A stretch of 64,000 nucleotides of DNA, taken from contig NZ_VOLO01000002.1 of NCBI RefSeq assembly GCF_007954365.1, positions 620,001-684,000 on the forward strand. The letters run 5' to 3'. Below the pieces are notes generated by a model. That model did no database searches. It had not been told where the DNA came from and saw only the letters and a list, made by a program, of their open reading frames with translations. Positions 27,471-35,581 of the stretch are shown here, piece after piece; the stretch's first letter is position 1; every line of letters starts with the position of its first letter. The translations under genes and the position numbers were made by a program. The stretch is from Frigoribacterium sp. ACAM 257. Lineage in GTDB: Bacteria; Actinomycetota; Actinomycetes; Actinomycetales; Microbacteriaceae.

Positions 27471-28472
27471 CTAGCCGCGCTGCTCGGCGAGCGTGCGGGC
27501 CTTCGCCGACAGGTACCAGTGCGAGCGGGCACCCGTCTCGACGGGCTGCATGCCGACGACGACCTTGCCGCGGGAGTGGTGCTCGGCCAGGTCCTCGTAG
27601 GCCTGGGCGATGTTGTCGAACGGGTAGAAGCCCGAGATCAGCACCCGCACCTTGTTGTCGGCGATCAGCTTCGCGAGCGCCGCCAGGATCATCGACGGCT
27701 CGGTGTCGCCGCGCTCGGCGGTGATGAACCGGATCTCGACGTCGAGGCGGTGCTCGCTCGAGCTGAAGCGCGACTCGGGCACGCCGAGCGCGGTGCTCAG
27801 CGCCGGGTTGTCGCCGCCGAAGTTGTCGATGAACGCCGTGACCGGACGGCCCGCCGCCTTCTCGATGCGCTCCTGGAGACCGTCGCCGTAGTCGACGGGC
27901 GTGACGCCGATCTGGCGCAGGTAGTCGTGGTTGCCGGGGCTGCAGGTGCCGATCACCTTGGCCCCGGCCGCCAAGGCGAGCTGACACTCGATGTGGCCGA
28001 CGCCGCCCGCCGCGGCCGTGATGACGACGACGTCGCCCTCGCCGAGGTGCAGCGAGCGGACGACGTCGTAGGCCGTGGCGCCGGCCAGGTAGAGCCCGCC
28101 CGCGACCTCCCACGAGACGCTGCTCGGCTTGCGGACGACCGCGGTCGCCGGGACGGTGATCCACGTGGCGTGGGCGCCGCCGCCGACGGCGTGGCCGATC
28201 ACCTCGGCACCGACCGCGAGGTCGCGCACCGCGGAGCCGCGCTTCTTGACGATGCCCGCGAAGCACGAGCCCTGGTGGGCCGGGAAGGTCTGGGGGAGGC
28301 GGTCCTGGAAGTCGCCCTTGCGGGTGAAGTTCTCGATGTGGTTCAGCCCGGCGCAGACGACCTCGACGACCACCTCGTCGTCGGCCGGGATCGGCAGCTG
28401 CTGCGGGACGAAGTGCAGCTCGTCGATGTCCCCGTACCGGTCGTACTCCACTGCTCTGCCTGTCTTGACCAT
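27471..28472 (-). CDS. NADP-dependent quinone-oxidoreductase-like MDR protein
   Basis: 333 residues from ATG 28472, where GAGGAGG is six bases upstream. It is a zinc-free medium-chain dehydrogenase: ENFTRKGDF at the N-terminus lacks the zinc ligands, the cofactor loop is VVITAAAGGVGHIECQLALA, and the C-terminal GKVVVGM strand is typical. Likely reduces quinones or enones with NADPH. Confidence 0.88.
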   Translation of the reverse strand: MVKTGRAVEYDRYGDIDELHFVPQQLPIPADDEVVVEVVCAGLNHIENFTRKGDFQDRLPQTFPAHQGSCFAGIVKKRGSAVRDLAVGAEVIGHAVGGGAHATWITVPATAVVRKPSSVSWEVAGGLYLAGATAYDVVRSLHLGEGDVVVITAAAGGVGHIECQLALAAGAKVIGTCSPGNHDYLRQIGVTPVDYGDGLQERIEKAAGRPVTAFIDNFGGDNPALSTALGVPESRFSSSEHRLDVEIRFITAERGDTEPSMILAALAKLIADNKVRVLISGFYPFDNIAQAYEDLAEHHSRGKVVVGMQPVETGARSHWYLSAKARTLAEQRG

Positions 28473-28605
28473 GGCGTGCCTCCTCGCGACGTGAGCAGAG
28501 TCTGCTCCTGCGGAGGCGCGGCCGGGCGGGGAACCGGCTGGGAGTTCTGCCGGGCGCCCGCACTGCGGCCAGCTCGCCCCCCGGGCGACGCGGCCGTCTT
28601 CCTGG

Positions 28606-29502
28606 CTAGAGCTCGCTCGCCGGCACGCTGAAGGTGTCACAGGCCGTCGGGCCGCCGGCACGACCGGCCTCGAACCACTTCGTGCGCTGGTCGGCCGAGC
28701 CGTGGGTCCACGTGTCCGGGTCCACCCGGCCGCCCGACGCCTCCTGGATGCGGTCGTCGCCGACGGCCGCCGCGGCGTCGAGCGCGTCGGCGACCTGCTC
28801 GCGCGTCACCGGCTCGAGGAACGTCTCGCCGTACTCGTTCTGGATCGTCGTCGCGGAGCCCACCCAGGCGCCGGCGTAGCAGTCGGCCTGCACCTCGAGG
28901 CGGATCGTGTCGGATCCCGGGCCCGTCTGGCTGCGATCGGCCCGGTCGAAGGCGCCGCTGAGCTGCTGGATGTGGTGCCCCCACTCGTGGCCGACGACGT
29001 ACATCTGGGCGAGGGGCCCGGCCGAGGCGCCGAACTGCTCGCGCAGCTGGTCGAAGAAGTCGGTGTCGACGTAGAGCGCCCTGTCCGGCGGGCAGTAGAA
29101 GGGGCCGGTCGCGCTGGTCGCGCCGCCACAGCCCGTGTCGACGGAGGCGGTGAACAGGAAGAACTCGGGGCGCTCGTAGCCCTGGATGCCCACCTCGGGC
29201 GCGGCCGACGCCCAGTAGGTGTCGAGGGAATCGGCGGCCCCCGCCATGCGGCAGTCGATGCTCGCGTTCGCGTCGGCGCCCGTGGAGCAGCCCTCGAGCG
29301 ATTCGCCCTCGATCTGCTGCGCCGGGCCGACCTGCGCGCCGCCGACGAGGCCGGACAGGTCGACGCCGGTGAACTGGCTGATGAGCGCGACGACGATGAC
29401 GCCGACGATGCCGACGCCGCCCGCGGCGATGCCGGTCGTGCGGCCGCGGCCCGCGCGCTTGACCTTGCTGCTGTCGATGCGGGTGTCGTCGTTGAAGGAC
29501 AT
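28606..29502 (-). CDS. Membrane-anchored neutral zinc metallopeptidase, YpfJ family
   Basis: 298 residues. An N-terminal cytoplasmic segment and one membrane helix (about 24-43) precede an extracytoplasmic domain with the zinc motif YVVGHEWGHHIQ and the third ligand Glu in LEVQADCYAGAWV. Four family cysteines (GCSTG, DCRMA, GCGG, YCPPD) could form disulfides. The physiological target is unknown. Confidence 0.9.
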   Translation of the reverse strand: MSFNDDTRIDSSKVKRAGRGRTTGIAAGGVGIVGVIVVALISQFTGVDLSGLVGGAQVGPAQQIEGESLEGCSTGADANASIDCRMAGAADSLDTYWASAAPEVGIQGYERPEFFLFTASVDTGCGGATSATGPFYCPPDRALYVDTDFFDQLREQFGASAGPLAQMYVVGHEWGHHIQQLSGAFDRADRSQTGPGSDTIRLEVQADCYAGAWVGSATTIQNEYGETFLEPVTREQVADALDAAAAVGDDRIQEASGGRVDPDTWTHGSADQRTKWFEAGRAGGPTACDTFSVPASEL

Positions 29503-29540
29503 GGCTGTGACGCTACTGCCCGGGGAGGCCGGAGGTGCGG

Positions 29541-29990
29541 CTAGAGGCCGCGGCGCTCCTGCTCGGCCTGCTCGGCGGCCTCGCGCTCGGCGCGCAGCAC
29601 GGCGCGGCCGGCGTCGCGCTCCTTGACGCGGAGCTCTTCGTCGCGCACCTCGGCCAGGTTGGCGCGCTCGGTGACCAGCCACTGCGGCATCTCCTCGAGG
29701 AGCGCGTGGATCTGGTCGGTGGTCAGCGCGTCGTCGACGCCGGCGCGGGCGAGGCCGGAGATCGTGACGCCGAGCTTCTGCGCGACGACGGGGCGCGGGT
29801 GCGGGCCGGTGCGACGCAGCTCGGCGAGCCACTCGGGCGGGTTCGCGGTCAGCTCGGCGAACTGCTCTCGGGTGACGGGGCTGGTCTGGAAGGACTCGGG
29901 GGTCGCCGGCAGGTGCACCCCGAGCTTCTTCGCGGCCGTGAAGGGCTTGAGGGTCTGCGGGCTCTTGCCGCTGGGGGTCTCCGAGGTCAT
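29541..29990 (-). CDS. DUF5997 family protein
   Basis: 149 residues. It has AAKKLGVHLPATPESFQ at the N-terminus and a repeated helix pattern PEWLAELRRTGPHPRPVVAQ, then KLGVTISGLARAGVDDALTT, ending in a charged coiled-coil-like RAEREAAEQAEQE. Known only as a domain of unknown function. It is divergent from a LysR-substrate-domain gene, a neighbourhood I recall from other actinobacteria, which suggests a joint role. ATG 29990 is leaderless. Confidence 0.75.
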   Translation of the reverse strand: MTSETPSGKSPQTLKPFTAAKKLGVHLPATPESFQTSPVTREQFAELTANPPEWLAELRRTGPHPRPVVAQKLGVTISGLARAGVDDALTTDQIHALLEEMPQWLVTERANLAEVRDEELRVKERDAGRAVLRAEREAAEQAEQERRGL

Positions 29991-29996
29991 CCCGCA

Positions 29997-30002
29997 AGGG
30001 TA
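29997..30002 (-). promoter_or_regulatory. -10 box TACCCT of the DUF5997 gene
   Basis: On the minus strand it ends six bases before ATG 29990. Confidence 0.5.
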
Positions 30003-30103
30003 CCGCCCGGGCGTGGCCGGCCCGGGGCCGCGCTGCTCCGCTGTGGAGAACCGGCTGCCGCCCGATCCGACCGTCCGTGCCGCCTCCTTCTCGGCCCCGT
30101 GCG

Positions 30104-30177
30104 GTCGAGGGCGGGTCAGCTGCGTCGAGGGCGGGTCCGCGGCGACCCGCCCTCGATGCAGGCGACCCGCCCTCGAC
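30104..30177. repeat. Nested inverted repeat of GTCGAGGGCGGGTC
   Basis: The 14-mer appears directly at 30104 and 30124, and as reverse complement at 30144 and 30164. The whole 74 bp is a palindrome with five mismatches per 37-bp arm. It occupies the 321-bp gap between divergent starts 29990 and 30312, which otherwise holds only a 24-bp direct repeat and the two -10 boxes. Confidence 0.85.
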
Positions 30178-30200
30178 GGTCCGAGGCGGCGAGCCCGCGG

Positions 30201-30264
30201 CCGGAGGCGCGTGCGGGGTCGGGCGTGGGGGAGCCGGAGGCCGGAGGCGCGCGTGCGGGATCGG
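30201..30264 (+). repeat. Direct repeat in the divergent intergenic region
   Basis: CCGGAGGCGC followed by GTGCGGGGTCGG (30201-30222) recurs at 30241-30264 with a 2-base insertion and one change. Confidence 0.7.
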
Positions 30265-30299
30265 CCGCGGGGCCGGACGGGGGGACGCAGGCCGCCCGG

Positions 30300-30305
30300 T
30301 AGCCT
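30300..30305 (+). promoter_or_regulatory. -10 box TAGCCT of the LysR-like gene
   Basis: It ends six bases before ATG 30312. Confidence 0.5.
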
Positions 30306-30311
30306 GGCGCG

Positions 30312-31085
30312 ATGACGACCGAGCCGAGCCGCGCCTCCTTCCGCATCGGCTTCGTGCCCGGCGTGACCCTCTCGAAGTGGTCGCGGCTCTGGGAGGAGCG
30401 GCGCGCGGACCTGCCCCTCGACGTCGTCGAGGTGAGCGGCGACGCGACCGACGTGCTCGACGTGCTGCGCGGCGACGACCGCGTCGACATGGTGCTGGCC
30501 CGGCTGCCGCTGGCGCTCGGCGACGACTTCTCGTCCATCGCGCTCTACGACGAGCGTGCCGTCGTCTGCTTCGGCAAGGAGCACCCCCTCGCGGCCGCCG
30601 ACAAGGACGACGAGCTGTCGCTCGGCGACCTCGCGGGTGAGGTCCGGCACGACCTCGACCCGGCCCTCGACGAGGCGCAGGCGATCGAGGTGGTGGCGAC
30701 CGGCTCCGGCGTCGCCGTGATGCCGCAGTCGCTGGCCCGGCTGCACGGCCGCTCGGGCGTGACGCACCGGTTCCTCTCCGACGTGCCGCCGACGACGATC
30801 GCGCTCGTCTGGCCCATCGGCGAGCTCGACGACGACATCGACGACTTCATCGGGGTCGTGCGCGGACGCACCCGCAACAGCAGTCGGTCGAGGAGGCGCG
30901 ACGACGACCCGCAGGAGGCGCCCGTCGCGGGGGCCAAGGGTCCCGGCAAGGGCGGCGGTGCCGGCGGCAAGGCCGGCGCCGCTGGTGGCCGCGGCTCGGG
31001 CCCCGGCCAGAGGAAGACGCCCCCCGGCGGCCGCGGCGGCCCGCAGCGCGGCACCGGCCGCAGCCGCCCGCGCCGCGGCCGCTGA
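30312..31085 (+). CDS. LysR-type substrate-binding domain protein without DNA-binding domain
   Basis: 257 residues. FRIGFVPGVTLSKW and the effector-pocket pattern up to about residue 185 (VVCFGKEHPL, VVATGSGVAVMPQSLARL) match LysR effector domains. The N-terminal helix-turn-helix that should precede them is absent: the protein starts about ten residues before the first strand. The last 70 residues are a very basic Gly/Arg/Pro-rich tail, which might contact nucleic acid. It may work as a ligand sensor with the divergent DUF5997 protein. Confidence 0.8.
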   Translation: MTTEPSRASFRIGFVPGVTLSKWSRLWEERRADLPLDVVEVSGDATDVLDVLRGDDRVDMVLARLPLALGDDFSSIALYDERAVVCFGKEHPLAAADKDDELSLGDLAGEVRHDLDPALDEAQAIEVVATGSGVAVMPQSLARLHGRSGVTHRFLSDVPPTTIALVWPIGELDDDIDDFIGVVRGRTRNSSRSRRRDDDPQEAPVAGAKGPGKGGGAGGKAGAAGGRGSGPGQRKTPPGGRGGPQRGTGRSRPRRGR

Positions 31086-31105
31086 CCCGACCCGCGCCTC
31101 CTACC

Positions 31106-31188
31106 CGCGCCTCCTCATTCAGGAAGACCAGTCCTGATCCGCGCAGCGGAGGTGCCCTGGATCCTGGATCGTGCACGACTCAGGAAGA
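31106..31188 (+). repeat. Dispersed intergenic element, copy 2
   Basis: Aligns with the reverse complement of 6571-6654. Here it is flanked by three AGGAGGCGC motifs (31094, 31107, 31191) and lies between the LysR-like gene and an SRPBCC gene. Confidence 0.7.
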
Positions 31189-31234
31189 CGAGGAGGCGCG
31201 TTCCTGAACCATGGTCGGGGCGGCGGCCCGCTGG

Positions 31235-31240
31235 TACCGT
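31235..31240 (+). promoter_or_regulatory. -10 box TACCGT of the SRPBCC gene
   Basis: It ends six bases before ATG 31247. Confidence 0.5.
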
Positions 31241-31246
31241 CCACGC

Positions 31247-31651
31247 ATGACCTGGCCCGCCGTGCACGTCTCTCGTCCGATCGAGCACGACGTGGCTGCC
31301 GTGTCGCGGGTCGCGGGCGACCCGGCTCAGCTGCCCTCATGGGCGGCGGGCCTCAGCAGCGGCGTGCGGCACGAGGCCGGGCGGTGGCTCGCCGACTCGC
31401 CGATGGGCGTCGTCGAGGTGGCGTTCACCGGGCCCGTCGAGCTGGGCGTCCTCGACCACGACGTGACGTTGCCCGACGGGACCGTCGTGCACAACCCGCT
31501 GCGCGTGCTGGCGAACGACCAGGGCAGCGAGGTCGTCTTCACGCTCTTCAGGCGGCCTGGCACCTCCGCCGCCGACTTCACCGCCGACGTCGAGGCCGTC
31601 GGGCGCGACCTCGACCGGCTCGCCGCCCTGCTCGACGAGCTCGCGCACTGA
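31247..31651 (+). CDS. SRPBCC-like (polyketide cyclase/START fold) small protein
   Basis: 134 residues from the leaderless ATG. The pattern VHVSRPIEHDVAAVSRVAGDPAQLPSW, then alternating strands and a C-terminal long helix (VEAVGRDLDRLAALLDEL), fits the helix-grip fold. No catalytic residue can be assigned. Small proteins of this type often bind hydrophobic ligands. Confidence 0.7.
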   Translation: MTWPAVHVSRPIEHDVAAVSRVAGDPAQLPSWAAGLSSGVRHEAGRWLADSPMGVVEVAFTGPVELGVLDHDVTLPDGTVVHNPLRVLANDQGSEVVFTLFRRPGTSAADFTADVEAVGRDLDRLAALLDELAH

Positions 31652-31684
31652 GCTCGCACGCGGCGGCAGCGGCGGCTCGCCCCC

Positions 31685-31690
31685 TACGCT
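31685..31690 (+). promoter_or_regulatory. -10 box TACGCT of the SDR gene
   Basis: It ends six bases before ATG 31697. Confidence 0.5.
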
Positions 31691-31696
31691 GGCTGC

Positions 31697-32461
31697 ATGT
31701 CGATGAAGACCTGCCTCCTGACCGGCGCCGGACGACGCGAGAGCATCGGGCGGGCGATCGCCAGAGACCTCGCGGCCGACGGCTGGGACCTCGCCCTCGC
31801 CACCTGGGACCCGTACGACGACTCCATGAGCTGGGGCGCGCGACCGGGTGACCTCTCCGAGTTGGTCGCCGACGTCGAGGGCCTCGGCCGCAGGGCGCGC
31901 GTCTACCAGGCCGACCTCTCCGACGCCGCGACCCCTGCGCGCCTCTTCGCCGAGGTGGGCGCCGACCTCGGGCCCGTCACCGGCCTCGTCCTGTCGCACT
32001 CGCAGAGCGTCGACTCGTCGATCCTCGACACCTCGGTCGAGGCCTTCGACCGGCACTTCGCCGTCAACACGCGCGCAGCCTGGCTCTGCATCAAGGCGCT
32101 GGCCGAGCAGCTGCCTCCCCTCGACGAGCTGCACGACGGCGCCCGCGTCGTGGCCCTGACGAGCGACCACACGGTGCACAACCTGCCCTACGGCGCGAGC
32201 AAGGGCGCGCTCGACCGCATCGTGATCGCCGCGGCCCGCGAGCTCGCCCACCTCGGCATCTCGTCGAACGCCGTCAACCCCGGACCGGTCGACACCGGCT
32301 GGATGGACGACGACACCCGCCGCACCCTGACGGCGATGCAGCCCACGGGCCGCCTCGGCACCCCCGACGACGTCGCGCGCACGGTCCGGTTCCTCATGTC
32401 GACCGAGGGCCGCTGGGTCACCGGCCAGCTGATCACGACCGACGGCGGCATCTCCGTCTAG
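31697..32461 (+). CDS. Short-chain dehydrogenase/reductase
   Basis: 254 residues. The cofactor loop is TGAGRRESIGRAIA, the catalytic Ser lies in VALTSDHTV and the Tyr-Lys pair in PYGASKGAL, and the C-terminal VTGQLITTDGGIS is typical. The GxxxGxG spacing is altered (GAGRRESIG), as in SDRs related to fabG or enoyl reductases. Substrate unknown. Confidence 0.88.
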   Translation: MSMKTCLLTGAGRRESIGRAIARDLAADGWDLALATWDPYDDSMSWGARPGDLSELVADVEGLGRRARVYQADLSDAATPARLFAEVGADLGPVTGLVLSHSQSVDSSILDTSVEAFDRHFAVNTRAAWLCIKALAEQLPPLDELHDGARVVALTSDHTVHNLPYGASKGALDRIVIAAARELAHLGISSNAVNPGPVDTGWMDDDTRRTLTAMQPTGRLGTPDDVARTVRFLMSTEGRWVTGQLITTDGGISV

Positions 32462-32464
32462 TCG

Positions 32465-32470
32465 TACGCT
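32465..32470 (+). promoter_or_regulatory. -10 box TACGCT of the YdeI-like gene
   Basis: It ends six bases before ATG 32477, only three bases after the SDR stop, so the gene has its own start site. Confidence 0.5.
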
Positions 32471-32476
32471 CTGCCC

Positions 32477-32959
32477 ATGACCGACTCCGTGCCCGCCGTC
32501 TCCTTCCCCACCGTCGTGTTCGAGGCGCGTCCGGGCGTCACCGGTCTCGTGGTGCCGCCGGACGAGCTCGCAGGGCTCGGTGCCGGGAAGCGTCCTGCCG
32601 TCGTCGTGACGGTGCACGGCATCGGCGACGCCCCGACCGAGCCGTACAGCTACCGCAACACGGTCGGCAGCATGGGCGGTCGGTCCTTGGTGTCGCTCAG
32701 CAGGGAACACCGTGCTGCCTCCGGGCTCGTCGGCGGCCAGCAGGTCGAGGTGACGCTGGTGCTCGACACGGAGCCACGGGTGGTCGAGGTGCCCGCAGCG
32801 CTCGCCGAGGCGTGGGCCGGCGACGACGCACTCCGCGCCTCCTTCGCCGCCCTGTCGCCCAGCAGGCAGAAGGCCCTGACGCTGCCGATCGCCGACGCGA
32901 GGACCGACACGACCCGCGAGCGTCGCGTGGCCGCGGCGCTCGACGCGCTCCGCGGCTGA
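32477..32959 (+). CDS. YdeI/OmpD-associated-like protein (DUF1905 domain)
   Basis: 160 residues. An N-terminal DUF1905-like barrel (VVFEARPGVTGLVVPPDEL, VVVTVHGI) is followed by a Bacteriocin-protection/OmdA-like helical part: DDALRASFAALSPSRQKALT and ARTDTTRERRVAAALDAL. Members protect some bacteria against bacteriocins or bind small ligands, but the role here is unknown. Confidence 0.78.
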   Translation: MTDSVPAVSFPTVVFEARPGVTGLVVPPDELAGLGAGKRPAVVVTVHGIGDAPTEPYSYRNTVGSMGGRSLVSLSREHRAASGLVGGQQVEVTLVLDTEPRVVEVPAALAEAWAGDDALRASFAALSPSRQKALTLPIADARTDTTRERRVAAALDALRG

Positions 32960-33110
32960 CGCTGTCACCGCGGCCGGCCGCGCACCCGGCCGCGCACCGG
33001 GCCGCGCACCCGGCCGGGCACCCGACCGCGCGCCCTGCCTGTGCCCCGCCCGGGAAGGCCCGAGGAGGCGCGGGTACCGTCCAGCCCATCCGACAGCCTG
33101 AGGAGGCACG

Positions 33111-33317
33111 ATGACGTTCAGCAAGGGCGACCACGTGACGTGGAACACGCCGCAGGGCGAGACCCACGGCACCGTGGTGGACAAGCGCGTGAAGGAGTTC
33201 CAGTTCGACGGCCAGACCTTCAAGGCCTCGGGCGACGAGCCGTACTTCATCGTGAAGAGCGACAAGACCGACGCGGAGGCGGCTCACAAGGAGTCGGCCC
33301 TCTCGAAGAAGAAGTAG
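33111..33317 (+). CDS. Small Tudor-like protein, DUF2945/HVA1 family
   Basis: 68 residues. FSKGDHVTWNTPQGETHGTV and the YFIVKSDKTDAEAAHK end match the hypervirulence-associated Tudor-like family. GAGGAGG lies close before ATG 33111. The C-terminus is lysine-rich. It is followed after 11 bases by another small gene, likely one transcript. Confidence 0.85.
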   Translation: MTFSKGDHVTWNTPQGETHGTVVDKRVKEFQFDGQTFKASGDEPYFIVKSDKTDAEAAHKESALSKKK

Positions 33318-33328
33318 GGGACAGCACC

Positions 33329-33565
33329 ATGGCAGATCTGACCGACGTCACCTGGAACCAGGAAGCCCGCGACAAGATCCTCACGGACGCCGACCGTGTG
33401 CTGCAGGACGCCGTCCGCGAGGTCGCGGCCGAGCACGAGGGCGACGACTGGGAGCCCGCCTTCGCGGCGCTGAACGAGCGCCTCAAGGGCCGGTTCATCG
33501 ACTACGAGCCCGGCCCGGACGTGCGCAAGTACGCCGAGGCGATCGCGCGGGGCGACTACTCCTGA
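33329..33565 (+). CDS. Small conserved-looking protein of unknown function
   Basis: 78 residues, acidic and helical (DLTDVTWNQEARDKILTDAD, then a C-terminal YEPGPDVRKYAEAIARGDY). No known domain recognised. The start ATG 33329 has a GGGG-ACAGC leader, weakly SD-like. Its end overlaps the convergent MFS gene by ten bases. Confidence 0.7.
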   Translation: MADLTDVTWNQEARDKILTDADRVLQDAVREVAAEHEGDDWEPAFAALNERLKGRFIDYEPGPDVRKYAEAIARGDYS

Positions 33566-34851
33566 CCGGAGCGTCCGTGGCCGACCCGTTCGTCCGCTGA
33601 CTGGACCGCGGGTGCGTCGATCCGGCGCACCCGCGGGCTGACGGCCACCACGACGGCCACGACGACGACCAGGCCGGCCAGCGCGAGGAGCGCGCCAGGG
33701 GTGCCGACGCGGTCGGCCAGCGGCCCGACCACGAGCTCGCCGACGGGGATGCCGGCGAGCGTGGCGAGCGTCAGGGCACCGAAGACCCGGCCGAGATAGG
33801 CACGCGGCACGAGCGTCTGGACGGCGACGTCGAGCGGGACGGTGAACAACTCGAGGCCGATGCTCGACACGAACAGGCCGAGGCACAGCCAGAACGCCCA
33901 GTGCAGGGGATCCACGTACGGTGCGTCCAGTACCTCGGGCTGGTCCAGGTGGGCCCCTGCGAGCAGCGCGAGGGGCAGCGCCAGCGCCGACGTCGCGAGG
34001 CACGCGACCGCGAGACGGAGCCGCCCGCGCAGCTTGCCCGCCCAGACGGCCCCGACGACGAGGCCGAGGGTCTGGACCGCGCCGGCGAAGCCCCACAGCA
34101 CCCGCCCGAACGACTCGTCGGCCACGAGCGGACCGACCACCTGCACGCCGCCCGCGAAGCTGAGCTGGTGCACGAAGGCGAGCGCGACCGTGGCCCGGAG
34201 CCAGGGCGACCGGGCCACGAAGGCGATCCCCGAGCCGAGGTCGTGCAGAAGCGAGCCCGAGCCGGAGGCGCCCGTCACCGACCGCGGCACGCGCGCGAAC
34301 GCCACCGCCGCCACCACCGACAGCCCGGCGCCGACGAGCAGCGCGCTCGCCGTCCCGGCGACGCCGACGAGCGCTCCGCCCACGGCGGTGCCGACGATCA
34401 GGCCCACGTTCATGCTGATCCTGGCCAGGACGGTGCCGTCGCGGACGAGCGGCTCGACGAGCACGTCGCGGAGCATCGCGCTCGACGCCGGGCCGAAGAA
34501 CGCGGCGGCGGCACCCGTCAGGGCGGCCGCGACGGCCAGCGTCACGAGGGTCTCTCGCCCTGCGAGCAACAGTGCCCCGGCAGCGACCAGGGAGGCGGCG
34601 GAGACCACCGAGGAGGCGGTGGCCACCAGACGCCGCGGCAGCCGGTCCGCGAGGGCCCCGCCCACGAGGACGAGGACGACGTTCGGCACGGCACGGGCGG
34701 CCACGACGAGACCGAGCTGCGTGGCGTCCGCGCCGAGGTCGACGGCCGCGAAGACGAGGGCGAGAGGGGCGAGCCCGCCGACCACCCACGACAGCAGACG
34801 TCCGACCCACAGGGCGCGGAACGCCGGGATGCGCAGCAGCGACCACCTCAC
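33556..34851 (-). CDS. MFS transporter (MFS_3/EntS-like, 12 helices)
   Basis: 431 residues with about twelve helices. The N-terminal FRALWVGRLLSWVVGGLAPL and the motif-A loop GGALADRLPRRL are typical of the DHA3/EntS group that exports siderophores or drugs. GTG 34851 is leaderless, with -10 TAGGCT at 34858-34863. It is divergent from a tetR gene over 76 bp. The -10 box is overlapped by CGAGC-N4-GCTCG (34856-34869), a possible operator. Confidence 0.87.
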   Translation of the reverse strand: MRWSLLRIPAFRALWVGRLLSWVVGGLAPLALVFAAVDLGADATQLGLVVAARAVPNVVLVLVGGALADRLPRRLVATASSVVSAASLVAAGALLLAGRETLVTLAVAAALTGAAAAFFGPASSAMLRDVLVEPLVRDGTVLARISMNVGLIVGTAVGGALVGVAGTASALLVGAGLSVVAAVAFARVPRSVTGASGSGSLLHDLGSGIAFVARSPWLRATVALAFVHQLSFAGGVQVVGPLVADESFGRVLWGFAGAVQTLGLVVGAVWAGKLRGRLRLAVACLATSALALPLALLAGAHLDQPEVLDAPYVDPLHWAFWLCLGLFVSSIGLELFTVPLDVAVQTLVPRAYLGRVFGALTLATLAGIPVGELVVGPLADRVGTPGALLALAGLVVVVAVVVAVSPRVRRIDAPAVQSADERVGHGRSGQE

Positions 34852-34855
34852 GCGG

Positions 34856-34869
34856 CGAGCCTACGCTCG
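34856..34869. promoter_or_regulatory. Possible TetR operator over the MFS -10 box
   Basis: CGAGC-CTAC-GCTCG straddles the -10 TAGGCT (34858-34863, minus strand). It is a short palindrome in GC-rich DNA, so weak by itself. Confidence 0.35.
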
Positions 34870-34914
34870 GCTGATGAGGGCGCCGGAGGCGGCACGACCG
34901 TCCGCCGTCCGCCC

Positions 34915-34920
34915 TAGGCT
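34915..34920 (+). promoter_or_regulatory. -10 box TAGGCT of the tetR gene
   Basis: It ends seven bases before ATG 34928. Confidence 0.5.
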
Positions 34921-34927
34921 GGCCCCG

Positions 34928-35581
34928 ATGTCCGCACTCGACGAGCCCGCCGCCCCGCCCGGCCGCTACCGCAAGGGCGTCGCCAAGCGCGAGGCGATCC
35001 TGGAGGCGGCTCTGCCGGTGTTCGGCAAGGTCGGCTTCCACGGTGCCTCCCTGCGCGAGATCGCCCGCAGCTGCGGTGTGTCGCACCAGTCGTTGATGCA
35101 CTACTTCGCGACGAAGGACGAGCTCCTCATGGCCGTCCTTCGTCGACGCGACGAGCGCCTCCGGCAGCACTTCGACGACGAGGGCGGCATGCGCCTGGCC
35201 GAGCTGGTCGCGCTCGCCGAGTACAACGTCGACGTGCCCGCCGTGATCTCGCTGTTCATCACCGCGTCGGCCGAGGCCACGTCGAGCGACCACCCGGCAC
35301 ACGACTACTACGCCGATCACTACGACCGCATCATCGGCTCGACCTCCGCCTACCTCGCGGTGGCCGAGGCTCGCGGCTGGCTGCGGGAGGGGTTCACCGC
35401 CGAGTCGGCGGCCCGCGTCGTGCTGGCCGTGCAGGACGGCCTGCAGCTGCAGTGGCTGTACCGGAGGGACGAGGTGCAGGTGGCCGACCTCATGCGGCTC
35501 GTGATCGGCACGGTCGTGACCGTGCCGACCGCACAGCTCGACGAGGCCGTGCGCGACGTGGTCGCGGTTACTTCGCGCTGA
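34928..35581 (+). CDS. TetR-family transcription regulator
   Basis: 217 residues. The HTH is in AILEAALPVFGKVGFHGASL and REIARSCGVSHQSLMHYFAT (recognition helix). The ligand-binding part follows (about 75-210). It is divergent from the MFS gene and convergent with the DrrB-like gene, overlapping the latter by 14 bases at the stops. Either exporter could be its target; the divergent one is more likely. Confidence 0.9.
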   Translation: MSALDEPAAPPGRYRKGVAKREAILEAALPVFGKVGFHGASLREIARSCGVSHQSLMHYFATKDELLMAVLRRRDERLRQHFDDEGGMRLAELVALAEYNVDVPAVISLFITASAEATSSDHPAHDYYADHYDRIIGSTSAYLAVAEARGWLREGFTAESAARVVLAVQDGLQLQWLYRRDEVQVADLMRLVIGTVVTVPTAQLDEAVRDVVAVTSR

